NCBI GenBank assembly: GCA_010909165.1
Contig: VJWM01000355.1
Coordinates: 1-42,380 of the forward strand
Length of the DNA: 42,380 nt
Source: Anthoceros angustus
Taxonomy: Eukaryota; Streptophyta; Anthocerotopsida; Anthocerotales; Anthocerotaceae
Direction of reading: 5' to 3'
Below, one piece after another: positions 11,495-22,479 of the stretch. The translations under genes and the position numbers were made by a program. Under the pieces are notes generated by a model that did not search any database, had not been told where the DNA came from, and worked only from the letters and a program-made list of their open reading frames with translations. The first letter of the stretch is position 1, and every line of letters starts with the position of its first letter.

Positions 11495-12381
11495 CATGTC
11501 ATCGTTCATCCTCCATGATCCTATGGGTGGGTACTTCAAATTCCACGGGCATCACGGGTGACATGCCATATGTTAGATAATAAGGGTCTTCTTGGTGGTT
11601 ACCTTCTCAGCAGTCCTGTAAGCCACAATGTCTGAATGCAACTTAGCATCCCAATCATATGTATTCAATTTACCTTGGTGAGGATTGTGCATAACAACCC
11701 GTTTAGTCTTCTCCGTCAATCCGTTAGCCTTGGGGTTGTAGGGGTGTCTTTCGATGCGGATGTTGGTAGGTGGTTAGGGACTCGAGTTGAGGAAATGTGT
11801 CCCCGATCGTGACCAACTCAAGGACACCCGTACCTGGGTTATGATGTTCTCTGGGCGGCTTTGCCGCTGCGGTCGTCGTCCTTCCTCGTCGCTTTTGCTT
11901 CCACCATCTTCGTGCAGTAGTCCGTAGCCACCAAGATATATTGTTTCCTTGTCCACTGGGTAGGTGGCTTGATCGGTCCCACGAAATCGATTCCCCACTT
12001 TTCGAACGATGCTAGCGGCAATATATAGGTGAGGGGCCATTGCGTCGACAACGTAGGCCGCCCAACCCTCTGACATGCATCACACCTCCGAATAAATTCC
12101 CACACATCCTTTTGCATCATAGCCCACCAGAAGCCTGCATTTAAGATCTGCTTCACGGTCACCTGTACCGAATAGTGGCTGCCGGCCTCTTTTGCATGTA
12201 GTGCCTCCGTGACGAGTGCAGCCTCTTCGACCTCGAGACACCGCCAAATCTTTTCGTCCGGGCCAAGCTTGTATAGGACTCCTTCCCTTAGGCAATAGGG
12301 TGCGGCCTTACGGATAAAGACTGCGCGCCCTTCTCGAGATAAACCATTAGGCATGGTTCCATGCTCCATGAACTTATGCAA
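11495..12381 (-). pseudogene. Ty3/gypsy integrase, 5'-truncated and frameshifted
   Basis: The long open part (12381-11839) carries the zinc-binding region, with the histidines in HAKEAGSH and the cysteines in CDACQ, and then the start of the catalytic core with Asp in WGIDFVGP. After frameshifts the core continues with THFLNSS near 11790, just after the second Asp position, and HPYNPKANGLTE at 11705-11755, which carries the catalytic Glu. The C-terminal tail ends near YGMSPVMPVEFEVP at about 11520. A poorly readable tail runs on to the polypurine tract at 11167. Upstream RT, protease and gag are missing: the frame is cut at 12381-12420, where a copia gag begins. Confidence 0.85.
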
Positions 12382-12419
12382 ACTCCCTGGTCCCTACCGT
12401 TTGGGCTGAAGGGGAAGCT

Positions 12420-13333
12420 TGCTTTTTCACCATGACGTGTGTCTCAGAAGTGGAGTTGCCCTCCTTGCGAGGTACTCCGGACTGCTTCTTTCGACACTCG
12501 CTCTCCCAATGACCTGGAATCTAGCACCAGTGGCATTTTCCAGTCTTCTTGGGTTTCTTCTGTGAAGTAGCTCGCTGTGAACTGCTAGCACTTGAGGTAT
12601 TCTATTTACCTCTGAAGTTAGGCTTGCTGCCTTTGTGTCTGTTTGTGGTGTAAAGAGCCTGCTGCTTGCTAGCACGCCTGTTAGTTCCTCTTGTTGCTTC
12701 TTCCTGGAGAAGAGCTCCCACTAACTCTGAAAACGTTGTTTGTGGAAGAGTAACACTTGCAGCCTTAGCTATCTTCTGGCCCTGAAGCCGCGAAGCGTTA
12801 TAGGACGTCACAAAGTGTGACCACGAATCTGGGAGTGACATCATGAAGTACAATGTGAGTAAATCATCCTTGAGAGGTCCCTGAGAAGCGCTCTCTAACT
12901 TAGAAACCAGTGTTCTAAAGAGTCCAAGATGTTTTTCAATTGTATATCTCTCATCTTGCGCTCGAACATTGAGCCGCCATCTGAGTTGTGGTATTTGTTC
13001 CTGCGTACAGATCTTGAAGCCTGGACCATATCTCAGCTGAAGTCTTGCATCCAGAGGTCTGTCTTAGCATGTCGGAGGTCAACCCACTCCGGATCAGGTA
13101 CATGGCAGATTCATCCCTAATAGTCCATGCATCCTGATTCTTCTTTTCAGTAATAGAAGGAGTGGAGTCGGCAGGTACAGTGGCAGGAAACTTGTCCTCC
13201 CCTTTGACCAGCTTCCAAAGCTGCTTGTTTTGCAGTGCTCCTTGCATCCGCATAACCCAGATATCATAATCGCTCCCAAACTGTCCTTTTCCTTGAAGCC
13301 ATCTCCACCCAGGTTAGTGTTAGACTCAACCAT
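12420..13333 (-). pseudogene. Ty1/copia gag with zinc knuckle
   Basis: It starts at MVESNTNLGGDGFKEK (13333), shifts frame near 13250, and continues with QLWKLVKGEDKFPA, the gag core around TSAEIWSRLQDLYAG, and then, after another shift, LYFMMSLPDSWSHFV. The C-terminal part is a CX2CX4HX4C knuckle at 12535-12494 (CHWC..PGHWE..C) with a TAG stop in place of one spacer codon. These are features of copia gag (UBN2 family). Protease and the rest of pol are absent downstream, where a gypsy integrase follows within about 40 bp. The product would have been a nucleic-acid-binding capsid protein. Confidence 0.88.
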
Positions 13334-13487
13334 GTTTAGGATTTTTGTAGGTCCTTCCTAACTGTTAGGAATTTTATGGCTGTTAGACTAATACTCCTGT
13401 CTGACCTAACCTGTGCCGGTCAAGAGGACTGATGGTTCAAGGGTATCTAAGATGTTATTAATACATCAAAGATAGGCTGCAAACGCC

Positions 13488-14170
13488 GCTACAAAGGGTT
13501 AGCAAGTCCGTACCCAGGTAAGTGCATTTGAACTCGCTTGCAATCCTTTGTTTCTAATCTCCACTTGTTAAATGCATAGGTGGAGCAAGAGGGACATGAA
13601 TTTGGAGCATCAAATGTATGCAGCTTATATGTTTTATCTGCACGCTTACATGCAACACCCCTGGAAAATGGGTTAGCAAGTAAAGCGGGCTTTAACAATG
13701 TAAGCATCTTGAAGTCCAAATGTCCTATTTGCTCTTTCAGATATTGTAAGTCTACACTAACAGCAGCAAGTTTATGAATGATGCTTTGAAAACGTCTATC
13801 AACATGTTGCTGGTGTGCTTCAATCCTAGCATTTAACTGTGATACACTTGTGTGTGGTGCGACATGTGTGGTTAGGAAACCCCGGGATTACCATGGAATG
13901 CTCGCGCACGCACTGGAAGATTGTTAGGGTTTCTAGGTGGAGGGGCAAACACCGATGCTGTTCGTGGAAGAGAGTCTCAATCAAAGTGTTGAATGACTTT
14001 CACTTCAAGAGTGCCTGATTTTATGCTCGAACCGTCCATTCTCGGTTTGTTGGTGGAGAAGTCAATCATTTGCGGCTTGCACTCCTTGCCCTCCGCGCGA
14101 TCTATTGGAATGCCAGGCGTGGCAGCCATTGTTGCTCCCAATAGATTGGCCATTCATTTGGCTAGGATTT
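13488..14170 (-). pseudogene. Unrecognised coiled-coil frame upstream of copia gag
   Basis: An uninterrupted run of about 119 codons ends with a stop at 13488. It contains SVSQLNARIEAHQQHVDRRF and then DLQYLKEQIGHLDFKMLTLL, with leucine/isoleucine spacing typical of a coiled coil. This is followed by a Cys-containing tail (CPSC, then a later Cys). Earlier pieces at 14170-13980 (GIPIDRAEGKECKPQMIDF) look like its N-terminal part behind one stop and a frameshift. It sits on the same strand between the copia primer-binding site (14500) and gag (13333), where copia elements normally have no gene. Alternatively it is an unrelated captured exon. Confidence 0.5.
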
Positions 14171-14488
14171 TGTGTTTTAGAATTTTCAAGAACCATTTTT
14201 GTAATTCTATATGATTTTATATAAAGATTTGTGCCAATTGGCTTGTTCTAGTGTACTAGTGTCAAATTGCTATGCAATCAATAACAGGTGCACTAGACAG
14301 AACTCCTAGAAATGCAAATTTTCTAAATAAAAATCAAGAAAAGAAACTACAAGTTGGTTTCTTGATCATTTTCTTGTTTTCTCATTAGAAAATTATTTTC
14401 TAAACAAGAAACAAACACAAACACATATTTGTGCACATAGATGTGCACAATTTAATGTGCATTCTCATGAATGCAATCTATACTCGAT

Positions 14489-14500
14489 GGCTCGATACCA
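14489..14500 (-). promoter_or_regulatory. Copia primer-binding site (initiator tRNA-Met type)
   Basis: The minus strand reads TGGTATCGAGCC, which matches the common copia site TGGTATCAGAGC except for one missing base. It lies upstream of the coiled-coil frame and gag on the same strand, in the expected order. Confidence 0.6.
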
Positions 14501-14502
14501 TA

Positions 14503-15245
14503 ACAAAATATGTAATGGTGCATCAATTCAACATATTATTAATTACATTGTATATATGTGTGTATATATGAAAGACAAGGACATATGAGCAAGAACTAGA
14601 CTTAATCGAACTAAAAGGCATGACCTCACCAATGCATATGTAACCCCAATGAAAGGCAAGTGTTAAATTAAATCTCTAAGTACACACTCTATATATATGG
14701 ATATAACCAAACCCCAATGACTCAACACTATTATCTCCATTACCTTTCTCTCAAATAAAAATCTCCCTCCACCATGGTCTAAGAAGCAGTGGGTGCAAGC
14801 CATTAGAATGATTGAAAACTCATGGCATGGAAGAAAACATGCCATGGTCTCAAGGTCGCTTGAACTGAAAAGACGACTGCTCCACTCTAAGCTTCGTATC
14901 TATATCAAATATCTACACCATTGTGCACGGTGGGTGTACATTAAGAGCCATTCAAGCAAACTAAATGCCCCTTTCATTATGCCATGAATGAAGGACCGTC
15001 CGTATGTGATGAATTTCCGCTGTATATACCAATTCCCGAGAAAATCCTAGCGATGGGATTGTGTGTAGCATGCATCTAATCCACGATGCTATGCAAGATA
15101 TGTTCTTCGTTAATTAGTTCAACAAAAGGTACACAAGGTGTGTTTTAAGGTAGTGCAAGTGAGGTGTCCGCTCATGAAGAGGCACACACCTCGTAGAGTG
15201 ACCTAACCTCTAGATTTGCAATTCAGATTACAGGTGGGGGTTACA
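14503..15245 (-). mobile_element. Candidate copia LTR shared by two copia pieces
   Basis: It lies directly before the primer-binding site and after a copia RNase H on the minus strand, so it could be the 3' LTR of one copia and the 5' LTR of the next. It is AT-rich compared with its surroundings and has a TATA-like run (atatatatagag) near 14690. A possible start is TGTAACCCCC near 15245. The end at about 14503 reads ttttgtta, not a canonical CA. No second copy is available to prove the borders. Confidence 0.4.
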
Positions 15246-15419
15246 TGGCGAGTATTAACTCCGCCCGCAACACTCTCTTAAGTCGAGCGTGCAACCTAGG
15301 GCTAGTGATGGAGACTCATCTTCCGCGGAATGTGACACTCCTCTGTGCTTGCGGCACGCCCTCCTCAAGGCTAAGTCTCTTCCGCCTAAAGCCACGCGCA
15401 GTTGGGGTGAGAAGTCCTG

Positions 15420-16490
15420 GGCTGCTTCAGCTTGAGCATGTGCCGGTAGTGGCGTGCTTGGGCAGACCCTTGGTCAATATGTCCATAGCGTTGTCCTCCA
15501 GCTGAGACGTAGCCTTGACTACGCCTGCTCAACTACATCCCGTATGTAGTGATGTTGAATTGGCGTGCTTTGTCCCGGGCGTGGAACTTGGGATTTGCAA
15601 CCAAAGCCTGGCTACACATGTTATCACAATGAAGGGTGTAGGATTGTCTCCGCTCGTCGTATGCGTCGCCAGAAGGCTCTCTCCCACTGGCCCTTCGCAA
15701 AGACGGTAAGTGATTTATACTGCCTCGTGGAGGAGAGGGCGATGGAGGTTTGCTTTGCAACTCCAACTCACCGTCAGAGGCAGAGAAACGCAGCGCTAAG
15801 GCTCTTCCGTGAGTCGGGGTCGGAGGTGTCCAATCAGACGGTATCCCACAAGCGGCTGTACCGTGCCTTCGCTTTTGTATGCCAGCCGTATGAGGGTTCC
15901 TTTAGCAGCGGAAGGCCCTCTTGACCGCGCCCAATGTGCCTTCCAGTGATTCAAGAATTGTGATAATCGTGGGAAACGGAGTAATCGGATGTCGGGGTCC
16001 TGGGTCCATCCGCTGACGAAGATAAGGCTGCTCTACGTATGAGGAACCGATTCCATCTCCTAGCTTCCTCTCATTGCCTCGAGGGCATCGATCCGAAGCT
16101 CGTTACCGTATAGGGAAGTGCCGATGGGCCTAGCTTGGTCCAGCTTGAATCTTGATAATATTTCCTTGATGTACTTGTAATTATGTGTTCAACACTTTGT
16201 GTAGGAGCGTTCTTGCGTAGCCCTGGTGATCCATGTATAGCTCACAAATCGTCGAAAGTGCTCCATCTAGGAACGCCTGCGGCACACATCCATCCGTGGT
16301 AACAACTCCAGGTGGGTCGCCGAGCCTCGGCGAAAGGAGGATGCTGACAGATTGGGCCTCAGCATTGTGAGGAGAGAAAGTTTCGCAGTTTGAGCCCTTC
16401 AACTTGAGAGAAGCCCCTCGGGCTACTAAGCCGGGCAACCTGCCCTTGGGCGTTAGCTTGCTTGAAACGCGTCCATGTCATACCGGAGTC
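15420..16490 (-). pseudogene. Ty1/copia reverse transcriptase and RNase H, 3' part of pol
   Basis: The minus strand reads NAQGQVARL, GFSQVEGL, CETFSP and AFLDGAL, i.e. the copia RT fingers and palm start. It then jumps, without the YVDD segment, to YIKEILSRFKLDQARPIGTS near 16170-16090, the usual region just before RNase H. RNase H is seen as LHCDNMCSQALVANPKFHAR (15680-15600) and a degraded ILTKGLPKH near 15470. About 100-150 codons containing the catalytic Asp pair are deleted. The upstream half of this pol lies at 24100-25577, on the far side of the inserted gypsy element. Confidence 0.85.
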
Positions 16491-17849
16491 ACGCGGTGTC
16501 GGGATCATTGGTTGAGGCAAGTCCATGTACATAGAGAGAGTATATCGGTAATATCTTGACATCTAGAAATGTCATGTATTGTTAGCCATTAGTTTTCAGG
16601 AAGGTTGTGACGCAGAATTACCAGTTGATTTGCTGGATCATAACAAGGAGATTCGCGCGGGAGCTGGTGAGAGTGACAAGACCGGGAAACGCAATCATGG
16701 AAAAGGATGGAAGGCGGCGGCATGGCGAGACGAGAGAGCGGCAGGCGACTAGGCGCGGGATACAAGAGGCAAGCGTGCTTGGCTTAGGATAGTCTTGAGA
16801 GTCTCTTTGAGCCGGAGGACGCCCCGCGCCGAATCAAGTAGTGAATGCAAAAGCTTGTTTGGGAATTTCGGATGTCCGAGTCGACACTTGGTTTTGGGTT
16901 GCTGCACTTTGGCTCCTCAGAACTCTCAAACTCACCGCGTTTGATCGGTGATAGACGCTGATTGAATGAGGCATTTTACTCTCAAGACCGCTCGACGGGC
17001 GCGTGTGATGTCGTGCTTGAGAAAGAACTAGGGTTCCGAGCTATGTTCCTAGTTGCATGTACATCGCCACCTTGATGTCAAGCTCTGAGGACCTTGTTAC
17101 GGTTCTTGAGAAGCCTTGAGTTAGGGTCTGGATTGGCGTGAAACAGGAATGTGGTAATCAAGTTGTTGGATGAAATCGGTTTCGATCATTGTTGGCTGCA
17201 TGCATGACGGATGCGCGGATGAGCTGAGTGGTGAGGCACCACCAATTACGTTCAAGGAGGGTGCTCAAGCATGTGGCTACACCTCGCAAAAGAGCCGGAG
17301 CAAAATCACCGATGCGAGTGAGCATCCGGTGGAAGACTCGCAAAGCGGAGATGCGCTTGTTCTGAAGAGACATCTTCAACAGCACCGATACAGCTGTTGG
17401 CTGGTCACCATTGGCGAGATCACAGCTCATGTGCTCTTTTCTTCTGCAGAATCGGTGACTCGAAATCGCCGTCTTGGTTCTCTTCCAGCCAAATCGGATA
17501 AGTTTTCGGTAGACCGCGCAGACTTTGCGTGATTTCGTGCTCTATTTCAACTTCCTTACTAGCCGTGTGAAATTCAAGCATGGCATAGCTTTTGAGATCG
17601 TTACATGTTTGAGCAATCACGGTTACATGGCGATGAGGCTCTCGATCTATATGAGACACATGCATGCGGCTGGCTACATCTGTGACTCCTAATCCCGCTT
17701 ATCGCCTTTGCAGTGGCGTATAATAATTTGCATGCATCGGTGGCACCACCAAGCCGCCATCGGTAATGTGTCACCTAATGTGAAACCTCCGGGGAGTGAT
17801 CAGATGACCTCCCAAGAGCGTGCTGCCACGGCGCGGGTATAGAAGAATA
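16490..17849. other. 5' region of the methyltransferase gypsy, no domain seen
   Basis: This should contain the 5' LTR, primer-binding site and leader of the element. I find no convincing primer-binding site and no direct repeat of it near 23.9-24.1 kb. Open frames on both strands (for example 17170-17532 plus and 17420-17665 minus) are not assignable with confidence. Confidence 0.3.
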
Positions 17850-18530
17850 CATTGAGGTTCACGCTTACGCTAATCCGGTGGAGGAATTCTTTATCATTCT
17901 TGAGAAGGCTTTTCCTTTCAAGACCCGAGAAGATTGTACTCTGCGTTTACACGCAAGAAAGGAGAAATCGTTCAAATGGCTTTCGCCGCTCATGGAAGCT
18001 AAGAAGGTCTGGCATGTTGACCATGAGGTCGAAGTTTCTTAGTGCTTTGGAGAGAGCCATTATTTCATTTCAATTGTTCACTTCACTTGTTGACAAGTCA
18101 CGGAGATCAATACACTCTTGAGTGTGTTTGTGAAGCGGAGGAAAGGAGAGGCATTCTCGGCTTATGCTTACAAACACTGGCGTACTCGCATTATGACATG
18201 TTTGGGCAAAAGTAACTCGGGGAGTCGGCAGTGGAGTGGTAAAGCCTACAGTTAAACCAAGATGTGCATTGCTGCTACTTTCACCGTAGTAATGAGATGT
18301 GGAAGCACCGAACATTTGTCTCCTGCATGCAAATGCGTGATGGAGTCATTGTATTGCACACACTGTCACAAGACTGGTCATGTTGTGACAGTCTGTTTCC
18401 AGAAGTTTCCGGAGCGTCGAGTGCAAAAGGCGGGTGGAGATGGTGAAATTTCAGCATCCGCAGTTGCCATTGGGTCTCCTACTATAATGGCCGGGACATC
18501 TGCAGGACCTGTTCCAAGAGCAAATTAAAG
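17850..18530 (+). pseudogene. Gypsy gag with CCHC zinc knuckle(s)
   Basis: The N-terminal part reads VHAYANPVEEFFIILEKAF and CTLRLHARKEKSFKW, with the spacing of a retrotransposon gag core. After frameshifts a perfect CX2CX4HX4C knuckle (CTHCHKTGHVVTVC) lies at 18355-18396. A second, partly preserved knuckle (CGSTEHLSPAC) lies just before it at 18298-18330. A Ser/Ala/Gly-rich tail follows. It would form the capsid and bind the RNA genome. Confidence 0.78.
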
Positions 18531-19199
18531 CGGGAAGTTTAAGCGAAGATCGTGGCCAATGCTAGTAAGGTAAGTGACCGAAATCAGCTGCTCTTGCATT
18601 TAGCTTGGGTACACTTCTTGCTAGTTTGGCGTCAAGCTGCTGGAGGAGCGCTCGTGGTGTCTAAAGATAAACTTGCGGGGAGTTATGGTTTGTGACTCTC
18701 CCGATGAGCATGTGGGAGAAGATTATGGGGATCCTTACCATGTTTGCTGGCTCACAAGATGGTGACGAAGAAAATTTCGAGCGAGAGATGCAGTACATCT
18801 AGTATGCTAGAAGACTTACCTTGCTCTTGGTTAGGTCGAGCTGGCCAGCATGACGGCGGAGGTTCGCCCCACGGCAAAAGTATCAGTTGCGGCTAGCGCT
18901 CATGCCTAAGTCATTTGCCATCGCATTTTGGCGTCATTCCGCCATTGCGTGGTTCGGACCATTTCCATATCTGGACGTGAGTCAGCGAGAGATCAAGGAG
19001 GTGAACCTATTCGTTTGTCTTCCATGACGTGGGAGGAGTCGGAATTGCTACACAAACTGGTGCATGTACCTTTATTTTCTCTTGAGGAGGTGGGAATAGG
19101 ACCGCGGTTGCTTCCTTTACATCATGGTTCGGTAGATGATACCACGCATGTAGTGCAGAAGTTAGACAAGCATCGGTGAGGCACTAGCTGATGCTCTAG

Positions 19200-19780
19200 C
19201 TACCAGTGAGCTGGATTGGATTGAGCCACTCAGCTGGAAAACCGGTGATGGTTTCACACTTGGCCCTGCACAAGGCAATTGGTGCAACCAACAAATCGCA
19301 AGTTCGGGTCAATCATGCATTGGTGAACAATACCGCTGGTCATGTGACGATCAATGGTGTTGCACCTCGTATGGTGTTGTTAAATCTGGTGCTCGCTTAT
19401 TATTGGTCGACAGCCACTCGATTGCGATTGATGGGATCGGCATTACGCAACTCTCCTCGAACATAGACAGCAATGAGCTGGAGCCAGTCAAGGGTGAGAC
19501 GGTGTTTCCGATTCTATTTCTCTTGACTGTCGCCGTGACTCTCTCTCGAGTTACGTTGTCTGGTTTCTACTGCTACCAATTATGATGTACTTTTGGGTCA
19601 GGAGTTTTTGTTCCCACCTGGGGTTAGCATTGATAATTGGACCGAGCAAGCTTTTTACAGACCTGATTGGCAGCAAGGAGGCAAGAGGTTGGCCTATATT
19701 CCACTTGATTTGCATCACTGCAATGACGATGTGGAAGTGTCGTTGGCCGGCCGCCATGTCTGTATGATAGTATTCTCGGT
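19200..19780 (+). pseudogene. Gypsy aspartic protease region (degraded)
   Basis: The frame at 19206-19466 has HSAGKPVMVSHLALHKAIGA, which looks like a damaged D-S/T-G-A active-site region, followed by a beta-rich segment. The stretch 19575-19780 holds YDVLLGQEF-like and IDNWTEQAFYRPDW residues, typical of the protease-to-pol linker in this group. The catalytic Asp triad is not intact in one frame. Position between gag and the methyltransferase supports the call. Confidence 0.55.
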
Positions 19781-20044
19781 TGGTCAAGGATGATCGGCAT
19801 GAGCAATGGTTGTTTTTGGTTGATGAGACTATCGAAGTGAGCACGACTCGATGGTGGAGGCTTGTGCCGCTGCGTTGATGAGATGATTGTCGGTCACCCT
19901 CGTTGTCGGTTGAGGCTCAACATCATGTCGAATTTGCGTTATGAGCTGGTTGTGGATCGGTCCTGGCCTCGACCTTTGGGCGATTGCACAGAGTTGCTTT
20001 CAACGCCCAGTGACGACGACTATTTCGTGGCCTTTTGTCAGCAT

Positions 20045-20910
20045 GTATTGGTGGAGTTGTTTGGAGGTATTTGCAGAGCTTGGAGGCTCATACGTGCGGG
20101 ATTGCGTATTCATAGTTATTACTATTGTGATAATCGCTTAGTGGTCACAAATTGCTTTTACATCGTTGCGGCTTGTGCATCCGCTTTTCCCCGAATTTAA
20201 TCGATCCGCTTTCAATTGTGCTTTTACTACCCCGCCACAAGACATCTTGTTGATTCAATCCTCCATGTTCAAGCTTTAGGACGTGTGGACCTTGTGGTTG
20301 CGGGTTGGGAATGCCGGTTCTCCGGCTGGATTTGGGGATGGCCTCTGATTCGCGATCCGGGTTGTTCTTCTCTCTCGCATGAGTTTCAGTAGATAATCCG
20401 TCGGTGGTTTGTGCTGGAAAACACTCACATCTAGATTCTCGGTCCGTGTGCGCCATGACGCCAATTGTGCGGCATGTTCGGGCCCGCCTCGGTTTTTGAT
20501 GCCGTGCGAGTGCTTATGCTCATCGTCTTCGCAGCTTTTGGACAACTGGCTTGTGATGTCCTTGTATTGTCTTTACATCTGTGAACGCCAATTACAGGAT
20601 GTGCTCAAGTTTATCACTCTCCTCGACCGCCATTGGGAGAAAGCCCCATGGTTTGCTACCAATGAGGTGGGTTATCCATGACGATTTTGCCTACACTTGT
20701 TAGTTTCGGTCTTATGCGACGTGGAGAAGGCGGGATTATTATCGTGCATTGAGACTCGGCGTTGGGAGGAACCCATCAAGAGCGGAACGCATTATGGGGT
20801 TTGCGACTCACGATAATCGCTGGCATTTCTATTGCTCGTGATGTCGGTCGTGCCATGGATTTACATCTTTGTGACTGGCTCACAAGATCGCTATTTTCCA
20901 ACTTTTGCTG
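20045..20910 (+). pseudogene. C5-cytosine DNA methyltransferase domain in gypsy pol
   Basis: Ordered motifs are readable across several frames. VELFGGI at 20051-20071 is the SAM-binding motif I. YYYCDN near 20116 is motif II. PPQDILLI near 20237 follows. DLVVAGWEC, with its Cys codon at 20312-20314, then FSPAGFGDGL and DSRSGLFF form motif IV and the following segment. FVLENT at 20407-20424 is motif VI (ENV-like). YAHRLR at 20515-20532 is motif VIII. RRWEEP and an MGF-like block stand for motif IX, and GRAMDL at 20846-20863 for motif X. An active form would transfer methyl groups from SAM to cytosine in DNA. The size, about 290 residues, fits a bare catalytic domain with a small target-recognition region. 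This copy has several frameshifts and is not functional as written. It lies between protease and RT. Confidence 0.85.
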
Positions 20911-21124
20911 GTCCCGGTTTTTATGTTTGTCGGTGTGCAAGCTTGTGTCATCCAGATGCTTGTTCATCCGCTTTTCCAGCAGAATCGCCTTTTCACCGAA
21001 GCGGGGAGTATGCATTTTAGAGATCATCGTTCCGATGATCCTGGCGACTCGCGTTGGTAAGAAATCGTATAAGATGGCTGATTTCCGGAAGATGGGTCCT
21101 GTTGACAAATGATCAGCGACTGAT

Positions 21125-21990
21125 TGCTTCAGATAACATATCAAGATTGTTTTGCGTTTTCGATGAAGGACCTTGGTACTTGCAACGTTATGAAGTTCGA
21201 GACAACTAATGAGCCCATCTACCGCGCTATGTGCCCGAAATGGGAAATAGTCGATAAGCTACCGAGAACGTATGAGGCGGATTGATTCGACCATCCACTC
21301 GACTATGCACTGAATCGCTCTTCCTCCTAAGAAGGACCGTGGTTTATGGATAGAGCGCATGTGGTGATTATCGACCGATCAATGCCGTGACGGCTCAAGA
21401 TCGTTATCCGATGCCCCACCGGAGGAGCTATTCGATAGCAGATACGCATTCTTCTGTTCTCGACTTGCGGCAAGGGTTCAACCAGGTGCCAATGGTTGAA
21501 GAAGACATAAAAAAGACAGCATTTCATGGCTCGCAGCAGCTATGGGAATGGTTGTTTATGCTGTTTGGGTTTCGAAATGCACCTGTTACATTTCAGCGTA
21601 TCATGGACAAGGTATTGTCCGGAGCTGCTCATCTTCTTTGCTATATTGATGATGTGCTTGTGCACAGCAAGGATTTTGAGGCTCATTTGAGGCATTTAGA
21701 GGATCTATTTTGCAGGCTCCAAGGCGGACTCAAATGCCATCCAAGAAGTGAGCTGGCATGGATAACGCCTATTTGGGACATAGGATTGTGCCTAATGGTA
21801 TCATGCCACACGCTGCAAAGGTTCAAGCTGTGTTAGAGGTACTGTTGTGTGTCGAATTGCGCTCCTATTTGGGATTGTGTAACTACTACCGGATTTACAT
21901 TCAAGATTTTAGCAGTCTTGCTAAGCCACTTAACAACCTGCTTCGCAAGGGCGTGATTTGGGATTGACGAGGATCAGCGAGCATTTGAAT
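21125..21990 (+). pseudogene. Ty3/gypsy reverse transcriptase
   Basis: The fingers start with FAFSMKDLGTC-like residues at about 21150. The palm reads YRPINAVTAQDRYPMPH, SVLDLRQGFNQVPM and KKTAFHGS in the long open frame 21387-21836. Next come FGFRNAPVTFQRIMDKVL and the catalytic YIDD at 21642-21653. The thumb follows after a frameshift with LRSYLGLCNYYRIYIQDFS. The family is clear and the open stretch of 149 codons is the longest intact piece of this element. Confidence 0.95.
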
Positions 21991-22420
21991 TGTTGAAGAA
22001 CAGGCTGATGCAAGCGCCTGTGATGGCCCGGCCAGATTTCGAGAAGCCATTTGTGCTTCATACGGATTGGAGTCAGTTAGGTATTGAGCGTGCTTGTACA
22101 ATCGGACGAAGAAGGACATGAGCGCGTTATGCGTCACGAGTAGCAACAACATGAGAGCAATTATCCTAGCTATGAAGGGGAGTGTTTGGCTGGGCTGTTT
22201 GCCATTTCGGACCTTATCTATGGTCGGCCATTTACTTTGGTGACCACCATCAGCCTTTACGCTGGCGATAATACTAAGCTCGGTGGCAAGGTCGCAAGGT
22301 GGGCAATGACATTGCGGGATTATGACTTCCAAGTCGTTCATCGCCCCGGCATCACACACGTAATGCGGATGTGCTTTCGACATCCCGACTGTGATGAGGA
22401 TGAGACGTGCTAGGCAGGAC
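21990..22420 (+). pseudogene. Gypsy RNase H
   Basis: PVMARPDFEKPFVLHTDWSQ contains the first catalytic Asp. Frames then shift to YEGECLAGLFAI, with the catalytic Glu, and end with WAMTLRDYDFQVVHRPGITH and ADVLS at 22360-22380, the usual HxxGxxNxxADxLSR end. It directly follows RT, as is normal for gypsy. Confidence 0.88.
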
Positions 22421-22479
22421 CATGACGAGATCACGGGTCAAGTTTCTTACACAGCAGCAACATGTTTGCGGAATCTATG

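Noticed and set aside
17160-17690. Minus-strand frame with SLRGLPKTYPIW, resembling copia gag (UBN2)
   Set aside because: Only one short block is suggestive. It lies where the 5' region of a plus-strand gypsy element is expected, and the neighbouring frames show no further gag features.
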